Assembly (NCBI GenBank): GCA_010093605.1
Contig: MU004187.1
Coordinates: 1,602,343-1,651,802 of the forward strand
Source of the DNA: Lophium mytilinum
Taxonomy: Eukaryota > Ascomycota > Dothideomycetes > Mytilinidiales > Mytilinidiaceae
Direction: 5' to 3'
DNA length: 49,460 bases
How positions within the stretch are numbered: the first letter of the stretch is position 1; each line of letters opens with the position of its first letter. The translations under genes and the position numbers were made by a program. Under the pieces are notes generated by a model that was given only the letters and a program-made list of their open reading frames with translations, searched no databases and had not been told where the DNA came from. Below are positions 12,991 to 25,484 of this stretch, in pieces.

Positions 12991-15900
12991 AAGCTTCTTT
13001 CTATAATATCTACCCTTTCTCTACTTAATAGTAGAGCTATATATATCTTTATTAATACTACTTACACGTATACTAATAACCTTTCTTTTATCCCCCTAAT
13101 AAAAGCCTATACTCTAGAACTTATAGATAGAGAAGCTATTATAAAGAAGATTACTTATACCGCGCTTATCTATTTTAATCTTAATAGGTATGCTAAATAG
13201 TTTAAAGTATTTATTATAGATCTTAGTCTAGCATTAATTATTCTAGGTTATAAATAGCTTAAGAGATATAACTCTATAATTAATTAGTAAGAATACTATA
13301 TTAATTTCTTCCGCCTATACTATAGGCGTTACTATATAAGAAATAGCTTAGTATTAGTATAGAGCCTATCTTATTACCTTTAAGCTACTTTTTCTTCTAT
13401 AGATAATATAGCTAATATATACTATATCTTAGCTAGGCTAACTTACGCTTATATAAGAAAGGGCTAGCTTATAGAGAAACTACTACTCTATATACTCTAA
13501 GATATTAACGCTAATTATAATATCTTAATATATAATAATAGCATCTAGGTTCTAGTTATATAATAGGGCACTAATATACCTAAACATATTAATATAATTA
13601 CTATAATAGATATTAATAAGTTCCTCTAGGCTAAGACCTATATAATAAAAGAAGAGATCCTCTATAAGCTACTAAAGAAATACTATTAATTTATTAATAT
13701 TTTTAACTAAATAGACGCTAATACTCTTCCGTCTAATTAACCCGGCGTAGACTATAAGATTTATCTACTTTCTAGCGCAGAGGAAAAGCTTCCGCGTGTA
13801 TAACCTTACCTAATATTAAAAGAAGAACTATAAGTAGTAAAGAAGTAAATAGATAATAATCTTACTAAGAGTTTTATTAAACTAGCGCACTCTAATATTT
13901 CTTCTCTAATCCTCCTTATCTAAAAACTAGGTAGAGAAGTACGCTTTTATATAGATTACTGCACTATTAATACTCTTACTATTAAATTATAGTATTCTAT
14001 ACTATTAATATAAGAGACTATAAATCGCCTTAGTTACGCTAAATAGTTTACTAAGTTAGACGTTATTAGAGTATTTAATTAAATCTAGATAAGACTAGAA
14101 AATAAATACTTTACTAGGTTTATAATATAGTATAGCGCATTTAAGTCTAAGGTTCTTCTATTTAGTCTTATAGAAGGGCCGGCGACCTTTTAAGGCTATA
14201 TTAATAATGCACTTTATAACTACCTTAATAATTTTTACTCCGCGTACTTAGATAATATTTTAATATACTCTATAGATAAGGCTTAATATAAGAAGTATAT
14301 TAAAAAAGTACTCTAGTAGCTATATAAATACAGCCTATAAGCTAATATTAAGAAGTCTAAATTTAGTATTAAGTAAGTAAAATATCTAGGCCTAATTATT
14401 ACTATAAAAGGTATTTATATAGATTCTAAAAAGGTAGAAGCTATTATAAGCTAGTAGATACCTATATATATTAAGAACGTATAAGCTTTTCTTAGCCTAG
14501 CTAATTTCTATTAGTATTTTATTTATAGTTTCTCTCGCATTATTTATCTACTTACCTTAATAATGCAAACATCTAATAGTAATAAGAAGAATAAAAAGGA
14601 AATACTCTAATCTAAGTTTAAATAGATAAATAACTATAAATAGGCGTTCTAAATCCTTAAGAAAGCTTTTATAAGCGTACTAGTGCTAGCCTATTTCTAA
14701 TATAGTAAAAAAGTATATATTAAGACTAATACATCTAATTATATTATCGCCGGTATTATATTATAGATAGGCGAGGATAGCTTACTTTATTCTATTACCT
14801 TCTTCTCTACTAAAATAATACTATAGGAAATAAATTATAAGATATATAATAAAGAGCTCCTTACTATTATTAAGGCTTTTAAATAGTAGCAGCCTAAGCT
14901 TACTAGTACTAACTCTAAGAATTCTATAGAGATTCTTATAGACTACTATAACCTTAAGTAGTTTATAATAACTAAATAGCTTAACTAGTATTAAGCGCGG
15001 TAGGTAGAGTTTCTCGCTAGGTTTAACTTTAAAATTATTTACTAGCTAGAAATATTTAGTATTAAGCCTAATAGCTTAACTAGGTATTTATAAAACTTAC
15101 TATATAGACTAAATAACCTATATAACTAATTTTAATATTAAATAATACTTAAGAGCTATTACCTAGATCTAGGTATCGCGCTAATTATTAGTAATAATAT
15201 TTAAAATAAATATAGCAACGCTAATATAAAAGAACTTACTAAGTAACTAAGCTATATAATAAGTAGCCCGTTAGCTAACTTTATACCTAGCTTCTTATTT
15301 AAAGAACTTTCTTACTATCTTATACTTAATCTACTGCCCGCTACTAGCCTATATCTTAATTTCTTCTAGCTTGCGCCCGCTACTATAGAAGATAGTACTC
15401 TTTCTATAGTAGAACCTAACCCTAATACTAAACTAGAATAATTACTTAGTAACTTAATTACTAACGCGTATTAACTACTATTACTACTAGAGAAACTAAC
15501 TAATTCTATAGTATACTCTTTAATAGCGCTTATATAGAATAACACGCGCACCCTATCTATAGAACTATAGTAGCTACTAGAAAATCTTAATATAGGCGTA
15601 TTTAAGGTAATTAGTAAAGATAATAACGCCCGCTTATACTATTATAGCTAGTTATATATACTAGACTATACTATATTATATCTATAATTACTCTAGGTCT
15701 TCTATATAGTACTAGCTAGCGGCTACCTAGAAAAATATAGTATATATAAGCTTCTCTAGAGGTACTACTTCTAGCTTAAAATAATAGAATTAGTTAAGTA
15801 ATTTACTAAGGCCTACTATAGTTGCCGCTAAGCTAAGGCTTCTAGAAGTAAAAAGTAAGACCTACTTTATAGCTTACCTATAGGTAAATACTATTAGACT

Positions 15901-17070
15901 AATATTATATTTAATTTTATTATAGATCTTTCTCCCTGTATTAGAAATAGTATTAAATATACCTTAATTCTTATTATTATTAACTACTTATCTAAGCAGC
16001 AATACTATATTTCTATAGTAGGAATAATAGCTAAAGATATTACTAATATATTTATATAAGAAATCTTCCGCCTATATAGATTACTATAAAGAATTATTAG
16101 TAACTTAGGTACTAACTTTATATTAGATTTCTAGCGCCGCGTTTATACGCGCCTAGGCGTTAATCTATAAATATCTATAGCGTACTACCCTAAAATAGAT
16201 AGGTAGATAGAAAATATAAACTTATTTATAAAAGCCTTTCTATAGCTATTTATTAACTATTAGTAAAGTAATTAGGTTAACTAGCTACCTATTAGTAAAT
16301 TTATTATAAATAATATAATTAACGCCTCTATAGAATTTTTACTATTTTTCTTTAACTATAGGTTCTATCTAAAGTAAGGTATAGAGCTACTAGCCCTACT
16401 AGAATAAGGCCTAGTGCACTATACTTATATAAACCTAATACTTACTAATTAATATATTACTTACTTATAAGAAGTGCTTATAGAAGGATAATAATAAATA
16501 ACCTAGGTAAAAAATAAGTAAGCTAAGTTTACTAACTAGTACTATAATCTACTACCGCTAATAAGAGTAGATAACTAGGTATAGCTTAACGCCCGTAATA
16601 TTAAAATAGAATATAAGAATAAGTTCTTAGACTATAAAAATATTAGACTATATTAAATTAAGAAGGTTATTAACTATAGCGCCGCGTATAAACTTAAGCT
16701 CCTATAGAATATACTAGCTAAACGCGTTTAGCTAGTATTCTTACTATACTTACTATATCTTAATAACTCTTAGCTAATTAAAGGTTAATAATAACCTAAA
16801 CCGCCGCCCGTTATAGTTATTAATAAAGGAGGATAAAAGAATATAGAATACCCTATTAAGAATATTATTACTAGTAGATAGTAATAGCGTAGATAGTATT
16901 AGAAGCTATAATATAAGCTCTAGTAGACTAGTTATACTATACTAAGTAATTAGAAGAATTAGAGCTGCTTTAAGAGAGAAGGCGCTTAGAAACTAGTATA
17001 GCGTTTCTATTAGCTATACCCGCGCAAGAATAGGCTCTATTAGGACTTTCTAAAACTACTAGAAGGCTAG
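12990..17070 (+). pseudogene. Element 2 pol relic (protease, RT, RNase H, integrase, chromodomain)
   Basis: One plus-strand frame (frame 1) holds all domains, with TAG/TAA stops only. Retropepsin spans about 13020-13330, ending with an I-L-G-Y-K-x-L-K-R-Y-N block typical of the gypsy protease end. RT contains T-K-L-D-V-I-R-x-F-N near 14050 and Y-L-D-N (from YXDD) at 14245-14256. RNase H starts with T-N-T-S-N at 14725-14739 (family T-D-A-S-D). Integrase shows S-N-L-G-T-N-F near 16093-16120 (S-D-R-G-x-x-F) and Y-Y-P-K-I-D-R. A chromodomain-like segment starts near 16846 and ends with Q-R-F-Y-Q-L-Y-P near 17020. Catalytic Asp residues are changed to Asn. Confidence 0.87.
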
Positions 17071-17322
17071 TAATATAATAAGAACCTAGATTTAAATAAT
17101 AATAAGCACCCCGCTGCGCGTATAGTAGCCTTATAGCTAGAATTAGTTAAAGTTAATAGCTTAAAGATTATAATATAAGCTATAAGGTTAGCTAGCTAAT
17201 TAAAGTAAGACTAAACTCTTTACTTTAGATTAGATTCTCTACTGTATAGTTTCTACTAAGTTATTAGAGAAGGTTATTACCTAGTAATACTATAAGTACA
17301 CTACTATAAAAGTATAAGTTTA
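17070..17322 (+). other. Element 2 3' untranslated part, left of Element 3
   Basis: Sequence after the pol frame and before Element 3. It ends with gttta (17318-17322), the target-site duplication of Element 3, matched at 25480-25484. No gene is seen. Confidence 0.6.
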
Positions 17323-17481
17323 TATTAAGAATGTAGAGGTAAAAGGTGTTCTATTAGCTAGCTAGCAGGCGTAGCCTTAAGGGCTACGCCGGCGTATAGA
17401 ACGCCGGCGTCCGGCTAGGCGTGCACGTAAACGTCCGTTATATGCTATACGCTAGAGCCTGTTATCTATAGAACCGTAACA
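17323..17481 (-). repeat. Element 3 3' LTR
   Basis: 159-bp direct repeat of 25321-25479. It contains a perfect 9-bp inverted repeat, ggcgtagcc at 17368-17376 and ggctacgcc at 17382-17390 with a ttaag loop, followed by two copies of the palindrome acgccggcgt. It ends gtaaca; inside, ctaccct on the plus strand is the G-rich end of the polypurine tract on the minus strand. Confidence 0.92.
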
Positions 17482-17639
17482 ACTACCCTAAATAAGAAAG
17501 ACGTTGTTATTCTTAACAACTATATATCTAAGGTATACGTCCTAGATAATACTAAAATAATAACAGCCTATAAGTAATGGCGGCGTATGCGTAATAGTAA
17601 ATAGGGAGTCCCAACGGCTTTATTGCGGGGGCTGTAAAG

Positions 17640-17815
17640 GTGTAGAAGTTATAAAAGAATATAGGTCTAGCGACATATTTATAGAAGCTGTAAAAGATAA
17701 CTAGTTTATAGAAGTTATAAAAGATAATAAGTCTATAAAAGATAACGGCTCTATAAAAGATAATAGCTCTGTAAAAAAGTAATAGCGCCCTTAAAAGATA
17801 ATAGAGGGCGTGTAA
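17640..17815 (-). repeat. Irregular repeats near Element 3 3' end
   Basis: Six or more degenerate copies of a unit around ctataaaagataata, spaced roughly 20-25 bp, on the plus strand. A related unit (ctataaaaggctaata) forms another array near the other internal end of the element at 24394-24495, in the same plus-strand orientation. Confidence 0.7.
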
Positions 17816-17819
17816 GTAG

Positions 17820-17930
17820 TAGTAATTAAGCTATAGTAATTAGTATATAGTAATTAAGCTGTAGTAATTAGTATATAGTAATTAAGCTATAGTAATTAGT
17901 ATATAGTAATTAAGCTATAGCGATTAGCTT
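17820..17930. repeat. 28-bp tandem repeat, four copies
   Basis: The string aattaagct occurs at 17824, 17852, 17880 and 17908, exactly 28 bp apart. The unit contains two tagtaatta-type half-units (tagtaattaagc and tagtaattagta). The last copy diverges after agctatag. It lies in the 3' untranslated part of Element 3. Confidence 0.9.
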
Positions 17931-18499
17931 TTATAGGCTAGATTGTATGCAGCGACAAGCTTATTATTAATGTCCTTCTAGCGCGTCTAGCGGTTCTCTT
18001 TAGGCCTATAGCCTTTCTACTTAACTAGGTACTCTATAAATAGCTTCTTTAAGCGCCTAATATAGTAATAATAGCAATTTAAGAGCTTCTTAACCTTATA
18101 GAAGGCGCCGCTCTTATTATTGCGGTTATTTTTAACGGCAGGCGGTTCCTCTTAAATGGGCCGCCTAAAGGGGTTATCCTTAGAAGCCGGTGCTAGCTTA
18201 AGCTATTCTACTAAGATAATAGGGTGTATTTTCTAGGTGGGAGGTAAGTTAACTTTATAGGCGTTATAACTAATAGCCTGTATTACTAGTTAAGGCCCTA
18301 TACGCTATTATCTAAACTTGCAGTAGATGCTAGAAACCTTAAAACCCTTATAGAGGCGTATATATATAAGGTCTCCCGGTTAGAGATGCAGGGGTGCGTA
18401 TTTTTTATTAAAACAGGCTTTTATTCTTACAGCGGCGTAGGCAATTAAGTTGGCAGCCTTCTAGCGTAGCCTCTGCCGGGCTTCTAAAAAGCTTAACGC

Positions 18500-21400
18500 T
18501 TCTAGGTTAAGAGGCTATGCAGGTGTAGTTGTAGGCGTTGCAGGCGTTACTAATATTAACGTTAATAACTAAGTTGCTGCCGCCGGCGTTGTAGCTAACG
18601 CGGGCGTTATAACTGGCGCGGACGTCTAAGTTGCTATTGTTGGAAGCCCCTTACTTAGCCGGAAGCCGTAGATAATCTTATTTAGCGACTTGCTAGTAGA
18701 CTAGTTAATAGAGTTATTTAACGTCCGGCGTAGTGCAGGTAGAATTACGTGCTACTTAGTATTCCCTTGTAATAGGTAGTAGCGGATTGCTAGCTTAACG
18801 GTCTAGTTTATGCGCTTTAATTAGCTATCTATATAAGAGTAGTAAGCTATAGATATAAGAATCTTAGTACTAAGGCGTAAGAATAGTAAGCGCTAAAAGG
18901 CTAATATAAACTTCTTGTTGCAATCTATTACTATTGTAGCTAGGACGCCCTAGTTAGTAAGTATATTAAGTATAACTCCTACCTAGTCTTTAGCGTTGTA
19001 GGTGTCTTTCCCGGGCCTAATAGCTACGCGCTTTAAAAACTTGCAGGTGACTGTAATAAACGCGTTATAGCCTTGTTTACTAGATTCTAGAAGCCTAATA
19101 ATAAAGTCTAAGGTAACTATATAGAATAGTATATTAGGCGTCTATACGGGTATAAGAGTTCTATACGGCTTATAGCGAGTTATTATTATAGTCCCGTAGA
19201 CCTAATAATAGTCTAGGTATAGCTATAGGCGGCGAGCTAGATAGCGTAAGTAATATATAGCTTATACACGTTTATAGGCCCTATAGAAGCCGGCGTAGAA
19301 GTAAGCGTTATAGTACTCTATAAAGATGTCGCCCTTAAGGGCTTTAGGTATATAGAGCTAGAGCCTGCTGTCTATCTTATCGCGGTAATAGATAAGGCCC
19401 TTAATTAGTATAAAGGGGAGTCTAGGCGTATATATTACGCTTAGGGCCCTAGAAGCTAACTTGCTAGCTTCTATGCGTAGAAGGCTTATTATATTAGACT
19501 AGTGCTTATCTATGCTATAGGCCTTAATAAGTTATGCGCGGAAGTTATTAGTAATATAGATAACTAAGGTGCTATATATTAGGGGCTTAATATTAGTGTA
19601 GAAGGCTAATAGGTTTTTAAGCGTGTTTATAGTGGCGTCTCCGGGCCTAGCTGCTTATATAGATAGGCGAGAGAGGGCGTCTAGTACTAGGTATTACTTG
19701 CCTAGCCTATAGCGTATATCTAGACGGAACTATAAGAGATATTAAGACGCCCGGATAAGGCGGATGTTTAACTTATCTACGGAAGATATGGATAATAAGG
19801 TCGCCCTTGTAATTTCTATTATTGCGGCGTAATCCGTGATTATAATTATAGGGTCTTTAGCGGCGTCTAGAAGATAGCGGATTTAATAGACTACCTAGTA
19901 GAGGTAGGCTACCTTAAGCTCTATAGGCTAGTAGTTCTATTTAGTAGCTAATAGTAGCTTACTAAGGAAGAGTATAGGCTATATTTAATTTTATTTAATA
20001 TTATTAATAGATTATGGGTCGCCAATAATATAATATACTATAACGCCGTAGCCTAGCTTAAACGCGTTAATATTAACGTATAGCTGCTGCTTTAGCTAAT
20101 AATAAGCTAGGAAGGAGGAGTTATTAAAGGCTTACTATAAGGCTTTAAAGAATTTCTAGAGGTTAGCGGTGTCCTCTATATGCGTGCTGCGCGTGTAGTA
20201 ATTATAGGCGTGTCCTGTAACGGGCGCGGTCTTAAGAAGCTATATTTTCTCTATCTAGAGGGCCTCTAATAGTTACGCGTAGTACCTAATATACTAACGC
20301 AGCTATCTTATAAGGCCTAGGTAGTGCTTAAGCTTTTTTAGAGTAGCCGGGAAGTTTAGGTTGTATATAGCTACAATTTTCTTAGCGGCGGTAGAGAGTT
20401 CTAGGGCGTTAACCTTCTAGCTAAAAAGCGTAATTAACGGGTAGCTAAGATATAACTTCTGGCCTTTTAGTATAATGTTAAACTTAGTAAGGGCGTTAAA
20501 GAGTAGGCGTAGGTGCTATAGGTGCTTCTCTAATATCTTGCTAAAGATAACTATATTATTAATATAGGCCTTATAGAACGCTAATAGTTCTAATAGCTAT
20601 ATAATTCTATTAATTTGTCGCTATATATATGTAGGGGACCCGTAATAGCCTATTACAGCTACATTAAAGTGTTCTTAGCCTCTATAAGAGACAACTATAA
20701 ACTTCTCTCTATTACTGTAGGCAACTAGCTACTAATAGAAAAAGGAGGCGGCGTTGATAGTAGAGATATACGGGCACCTAATAACGGCGCTAGTTAGCTT
20801 CTTCTATTAAGGTAATAGATAGCTGTTCTTTATAGAGACCTTATTTAGGCCCCGGATATCTATAATAATACGGCCCTTTCTTACTAGCTAGCTATTAATA
20901 GTTACTGTCCTCTACACGATAAATACGGGAAAGCTAAACTTAGTTAGCTACTTAGACTATTCCATTCTTTTCTATTTATATAGCTTGTTAAATTCTTTAT
21001 TAATAAGGGCGCGTTTCTAAGGCCCGAGAGAGTAAACCTAGTGCGCTAACTTAGCGCTAGAGAGGTTTTATATAAGGGGTATCTGCAGCTACTAATTTTT
21101 AGGCACGCGAGCTAATTTTCTATTATCTATAAAGAGTGGTTTAAAGCCTTAGAGGAGGTTACTATACTTTTTAGTAACCGCGATTAATATGGCGTACACG
21201 GTGACGCTAAAGGGGCCCTTAAACTCCGTGTGCTGGGCGTCTATAGGCTTAATTACGGTTATAGTTACTAGTAGAGTTATAAGGTACGGGGGTGTTATAG
21301 AAGACGGGAGTATTAGGGATAAAAAGGACGTGGGCGTTATAAAAGACGGGATTATTATAGATTCTACGGTCGCGCGGTTTAACGCGCTTATAGAAGAGGG

Positions 21401-22200
21401 CTTATTAGAGAGCTTAATCTAGAGCTTAATCTATTTAGAGAGCCCGTTAGAGAACTTAATCTAATCTACGGCGCTATTATAGGCGCTATAGTATAGAAAG
21501 TTATCTTCTAGAGGCTACTAAAACGGGGCGTGTTAAAAGGCGAGGTTGTAATTTTTAATATCTATAAGGTAGGCGGCTTTCTCTAGATAATCTTCTAGGG
21601 TTCTAAGGCGGGTGTTCTTAGAAACTATGTACGCCTTATTAGAGTTATTGCGCATAAGGATGGCTAAGAAGTTAACATCTATAATGTATGCATAGACTCC
21701 GCCGTCTAGGCTAAGTTATAGAGTATAGAACTCCGGCGTAAAGGTAAGGTCTCTATCTAGTAAGCTATCGCGTTTGCGTATAGTAATAGATATAGCGGTA
21801 ACTATATTAAAGGGTATTACTATAGAGCTTCCCGCTATTATAAGGCGTTAAACGCGGACGTTAGAGCCTCTAGCTTGCACGGAAATTAGCACCTTAATAT
21901 TATTATAGCTGCTAATCTAAATATAGCGTCTTTTTAGGTTGAGGATAAAGCCCTCTAGGGTTAGTATATTAGTGCTAATTAAGAGATTAGCCTATAGGTA
22001 GTTAATAACGTGGGCCTTAAACTATATAATTGCTATAGCTTCGCCGCCGCTATTACTTAGGCGCCCGGGTATGTATAAGGTTACAACGCAGAAGTTAGAG
22101 GTTAGCGTTAGGCGGTTGCTAACGCTATAAACTAGAACTGTTTATTTTAAGCTCTAAATTTTATACGGGTTGCTGTATTTTTTAAGAAAGTCTCTTTCTA
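18500..22200 (-). pseudogene. Element 3 pol relic (protease region, RT, RNase H, integrase)
   Basis: A minus-strand frame carries the pol domains of a fungal gypsy lineage. A segment near 21700-21570 reads like the conserved N-K-A-Y-x-V-S-K-N-x-R-L region between protease and RT. RT shows A-V-I-G-Y-Y-G-S-P-T-Y-I-x-R-Q-I (family A-V-M-G-Y-K-x-S-P-A-Y-V-Q-R-Q-I) near 20660-20605, and Y-I-N-N at 20566-20555 in place of YXDD. RNase H with P-I-V-F-L-S-R-L-L-like and T-D-Y-A-A blocks lies near 20000-19820. Integrase shows P-G-K-D-T-Y-N-A-K-D and V-I-D-C-N-K-K-F (family S-D-R-D-R-K-F) near 19010-18910. An antisense open frame at 21189-21422 is a shadow of this region. Confidence 0.83.
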
Positions 22201-23900
22201 TAAGCGTTATTATATTGCCGCTATTAGGGGTTATATTCTTAAGGGCTCCGTTCTTTACAAGGGCTGCCTTTATTATAATATAGTAGTAGCCCCGGAATAT
22301 AAGGCCGGAGCTAAGCTGTTTTATAGCGTTTAAGCTAACATAGCTGTTAATAAGGCGTAAGCTAACAACCTTAACGGCCTAACAGGTAACCTTATTGTCG
22401 GGCGTTTTTGGGGGCGAGGCCTTCTAAGGGCGTATTTATAATATTGGAGAGCACTTATAATGCAGGTATTAGAAGAGCGTGTTATTTAAGGGGAAGCTTA
22501 TAGAATAGGTCTAGTACTAATATTAGGGGGATAAGACTATTAGAGAGGTTATAGCGTTGTAGACGTCTACAGACCCGGCGTTAATAAGGTTATTCTAGAC
22601 GTTATTATTATAGTTTTAGGCGTTGCTGTAATTCTAGTTGTAGGCGTTATGCTATTTAAAGGGTCTATTATAGCCGTTATTCTCTAGGTAGTATTTAAGC
22701 TGGGCGTTCTTAGTCTAGGGCTTCTCTTCTTTCTAGGGTTCTAGACCTTCTTACTTATTATTGCCGGCGTTAGCGTTAGTATTATAGGCGGCGGTCTTAT
22801 AGGACTGTCTACTATACTAGTTAGGCCTAGTAAACTAACCTTAGTTTCTAAAGCCTTCTTAATTAAAGCCTTCTTAACGGTTCTATAAGGATTAAGACTG
22901 GGCCGGCGCATTGCTGCTTATAAGGAGGAGTAGTTAACGCGGCGCCGGAAGCGCAGGTTTTAAGGGCGCTGTGGGGGCGTTTAGAGCCTATAGCTACTAA
23001 TACTAGGCGTAAGCGTTAGAATATAAGAAGTTGCTAGGTCGGCTTCTAAACTAGTTCTAGTAACCTTAGTACTACTAAGAGCTGTACTACTAGTTCTACT
23101 AGTTCTAAGGTTGTACTAACAGCTAGAAAGTCCGTTAAGAAGAAGAGAAGGAGTTTTAAGAATACTAACCGCTTTAGAAGAGCGAGCTGCGTAAGTAGAT
23201 ATTAGTAAGATTACTCTAATTATTACGTTGGGCCTTTAAGTTCTAGATAAACTTATAGACTGCTGTATTTACTATAGGCGCTAAAAGACTATTACGGAGT
23301 AAGGGGTTAACTCCTTTCTAGGTAAAGGTAAGGCTGTTCTTTATATTCTTAAGGTTAGCGGCCTTTGCGCTGTAGAGAATATTGTAAATATAGGTAGATA
23401 GGCTGCGTCTATTTCTAGCATTCTATAAGGTATAGAACGCTAATATAAGCTTATTTAAGAACTTTATTAGGGGCTTCTTAAATTAATAGACTAAGGCCTT
23501 GCACTAGCTATTCTTAAGGGATAGCTAGCGGAGGCCGCCCTTTTTTAATTCTGTAAGAGAGGACGTAAACTATATTAGGGCGCCGCTATATAGGTATTAG
23601 GGTAGCTTATTCTTAATAAGCTCTTTAGATTATTCTAGTAGCCTAGTAATGTCTTTAGCGTGTTCTATAAATATATAGACGTTGCGGATATATATATTAT
23701 TACTAATGTAGAAGACGTTGTTAGTAACGTCTAGATTTAGCTAGAAGTAGCTAATCTCTTGCACGCGGAAGCCGCCTTCGCTATTGCCGCCTCTAACGCT
23801 ATTAGCGCCTGCGGGGCCCTAGGCTTCTAGAGGTCCTAGAGGTCCTGCAGGTCCTTATTAGGGGGCCTGTATTTATATTTAGCCGGCGACGCGGGTAATA
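22200..23900 (-). pseudogene. Element 3 gag relic
   Basis: In the minus strand from about 23780 to 23180 the conceptual protein follows the capsid-like core I recognise from fungal gypsy gag proteins: an I-S-Y-F-x-L-N-L-D start near 23755, then Y-I-R-N-V-Y-I-F-I-E-H, a G-A-L-I-x-F-T-S-S-L-T-E-L-like block, and A-N-L-K-N-I-K-N-S-L-T-F. It is in the same phase (frame 1 by start coordinate) as the RT and integrase, so gag and pol may have formed one continuous frame; I could not follow it across the whole 2 kb between. Stops are TAG/TAA. A collagen-like G-P-L-G-P run sits upstream near 23850. Confidence 0.7.
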
Positions 23901-24393
23901 GCTTAATTAATAAGATTATTAAGCTATTATAGCTGGGCAGTATTAAACGCCATATTAGGCAACGGGTTCTAATTCTCGTTGCGGGGGACGTGCTCTATTT
24001 AGTTAGAGCGCCCGGAGTTAGCTAAGTGCGGAGAGTTAACGCTAATAGTAAGCTAACATTGCTTAAGCTGTTGGGCGAAGTTCCTAATGTTAGTCTAGAG
24101 GGTATAAGCTAATAATAGCTACTTAGATAGATACACCTAGCGAAAGCTAGGTAGCGGCTGGTTGGCGACTAGGAATTAAATAAGAAAGCCACTTCTAAGA
24201 GCTGCGTTAAGTAACTAGCTCTGGATTTAGCCGGCGTTGGCACGCTTAAAGGCGTAAAGCTAGTGCCTAAGGCGGATAATATTCTAGGGTAGGTCTAGGT
24301 AGGTATACTGCGGTAAGGGAGTGTTAGAGCTACTTATACTAGATATAGAGATTAGTAAGTAATAGCCTAAAAGGCTTAACGCGAATATTAAGC

Positions 24394-24495
24394 TAATAGC
24401 GGCCGTAAGAGACTAATAGTAGCCGTAAAAGACTAATAATAGCCTATAAAAGGCTAATAGCGGCCTATAAAAGGCTAATAGCGGCCTATAAAAAA
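24394..24495. repeat. About 21-bp tandem repeat in Element 3 leader
   Basis: Five degenerate copies of a 20-21-bp unit around aatagcggcctataaaaggct. The copies toward 24495 are nearly identical; those toward 24394 read ccgtaagagact. The same core (ctataaaag) occurs in the array near the other end of the element (17640-17815). Confidence 0.85.
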
Positions 24496-24499
24496 TATA

Positions 24500-25320
24500 G
24501 ACGTCTAGCTTATAGTTAATAGTAAGCTTATCTTTACGCGGCCGTTGGAGAGCTTATTACCAACGTGCGTAATAAGGTAGATATAGATAAGAAGATAAGT
24601 AATAAAAGGGAGTTAAGAGAGTTAATAAGAAAGTTAATAAAGGAGAGATTCTAATAGAAGGTAGATAGGGTTTATTAATAACGTAGTTTTCTATAAACTA
24701 TAGAACTACTTCCTTAAGGCCTATAGAACCTTCCGCGCCTAGATAGGTAAGGTTATATAGAATAGCGGAACCTAGAAGTTATTAAAGACTAGACCTTCTA
24801 GAAAGCCGTGGAAGATATTCTAGGAAGCTGTAAAAGATAATAGGTTATTAAAGATAGCGGCTTTCTAGAAGTTACTAAAGACGGTAAGTTTTAAGAAGAT
24901 AGCTAGTTTTAGAAAGTTATTAATGGCAGAAGGCTGTAGCACGGTAGTTACTAGGTAGTTGTTAATAATATTATAGCTCTTTCTGGAGTTAAGTTGGGTA
25001 CTAGCGTATAGGACGCTAAGGTCTATAATATAGGCGGTTAAGGACGCTAGTAGAGTAGCGCTTATAGACGTAATAGGGCTTATAAGAGCTTAAGGTTAAG
25101 GTCTTATAAGCTAGATATTAACGCCTTCCGGGTTAAGGTTAAGGTCTTATAAAGGCTGCGGTTAATAGAGGACTACTTATACGCGAGGTTAAGGGTAATA
25201 GCTTCTTAGTATTCTAGCATTCTCTATAAGTTATAGAGGCCTGCAGATCTAGTGCTTATAGTATATAATGCTAGTAAGCTTATTATAGGGCTCTAGTAAT
25301 GGCTATACTAAGCTACTATT
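24500..25320 (-). other. Element 3 5' leader
   Basis: Untranslated leader next to the 5' LTR. It contains an 18-bp direct repeat, aaggttaaggtcttataa, at 25092-25109 and 25135-25152, and several taaagat-type repeats around 24780-24910. The primer-binding site just left of 25321 is not recognisable. No gene is seen. Confidence 0.55.
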
Positions 25321-25479
25321 TATTAAGAACGTAGAGGTAAAAGGTGTCCTATTAGCTAGCTAGTAGGCGTAGCCTTAAGAGCTACGCCGGCGTATAGAAC
25401 GCCGGCGTCCGGCTAGGCGTATACATAAACGTCCGTTATATGCTATACGCTAGAGCCTGTTATCTATAGAACCGTAATA
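25321..25479 (-). repeat. Element 3 5' LTR
   Basis: 159-bp direct repeat of 17323-17481. The inverted repeat present in the other LTR has one mismatch here (agctacgcc). Differences include the G/A, C/T, G/A cluster turning gtgcacg into gtataca. The duplication gttta follows at 25480-25484. Confidence 0.92.
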
Positions 25480-25484
25480 GTTTA

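Larger units (their letters stand above)
17323..25479 (-). mobile_element. Element 3: Ty3/gypsy LTR retrotransposon nested in Element 2
   Basis: An 8157-bp minus-strand element with 159-bp LTRs (17323-17481, 25321-25479). They differ at 8 sites by eye, all transitions, without indels. The duplication gttta flanks it (17318-17322, 25480-25484). Many CpA, TpG and CpG remain, so RIP is lighter than in the other elements, in keeping with its being nested and younger. Its gag and RT blocks match a fungal Metaviridae lineage distinct from the other three. It still carries TAG/TAA stops and a Y-I-N-N box, so it is inactive. One intact LTR end (…aaca) shows the original TG…CA terminus. Confidence 0.92.

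Noticed and set aside
17820-17930. Regularly spaced 28-bp repeats as a CRISPR array
   Set aside because: The units abut without unique spacers, and the context is a fungal retrotransposon.
21189-21422. 77-residue open frame on the plus strand
   Set aside because: Antisense to the pol region of Element 3, in a less-mutated stretch where open frames persist by chance.
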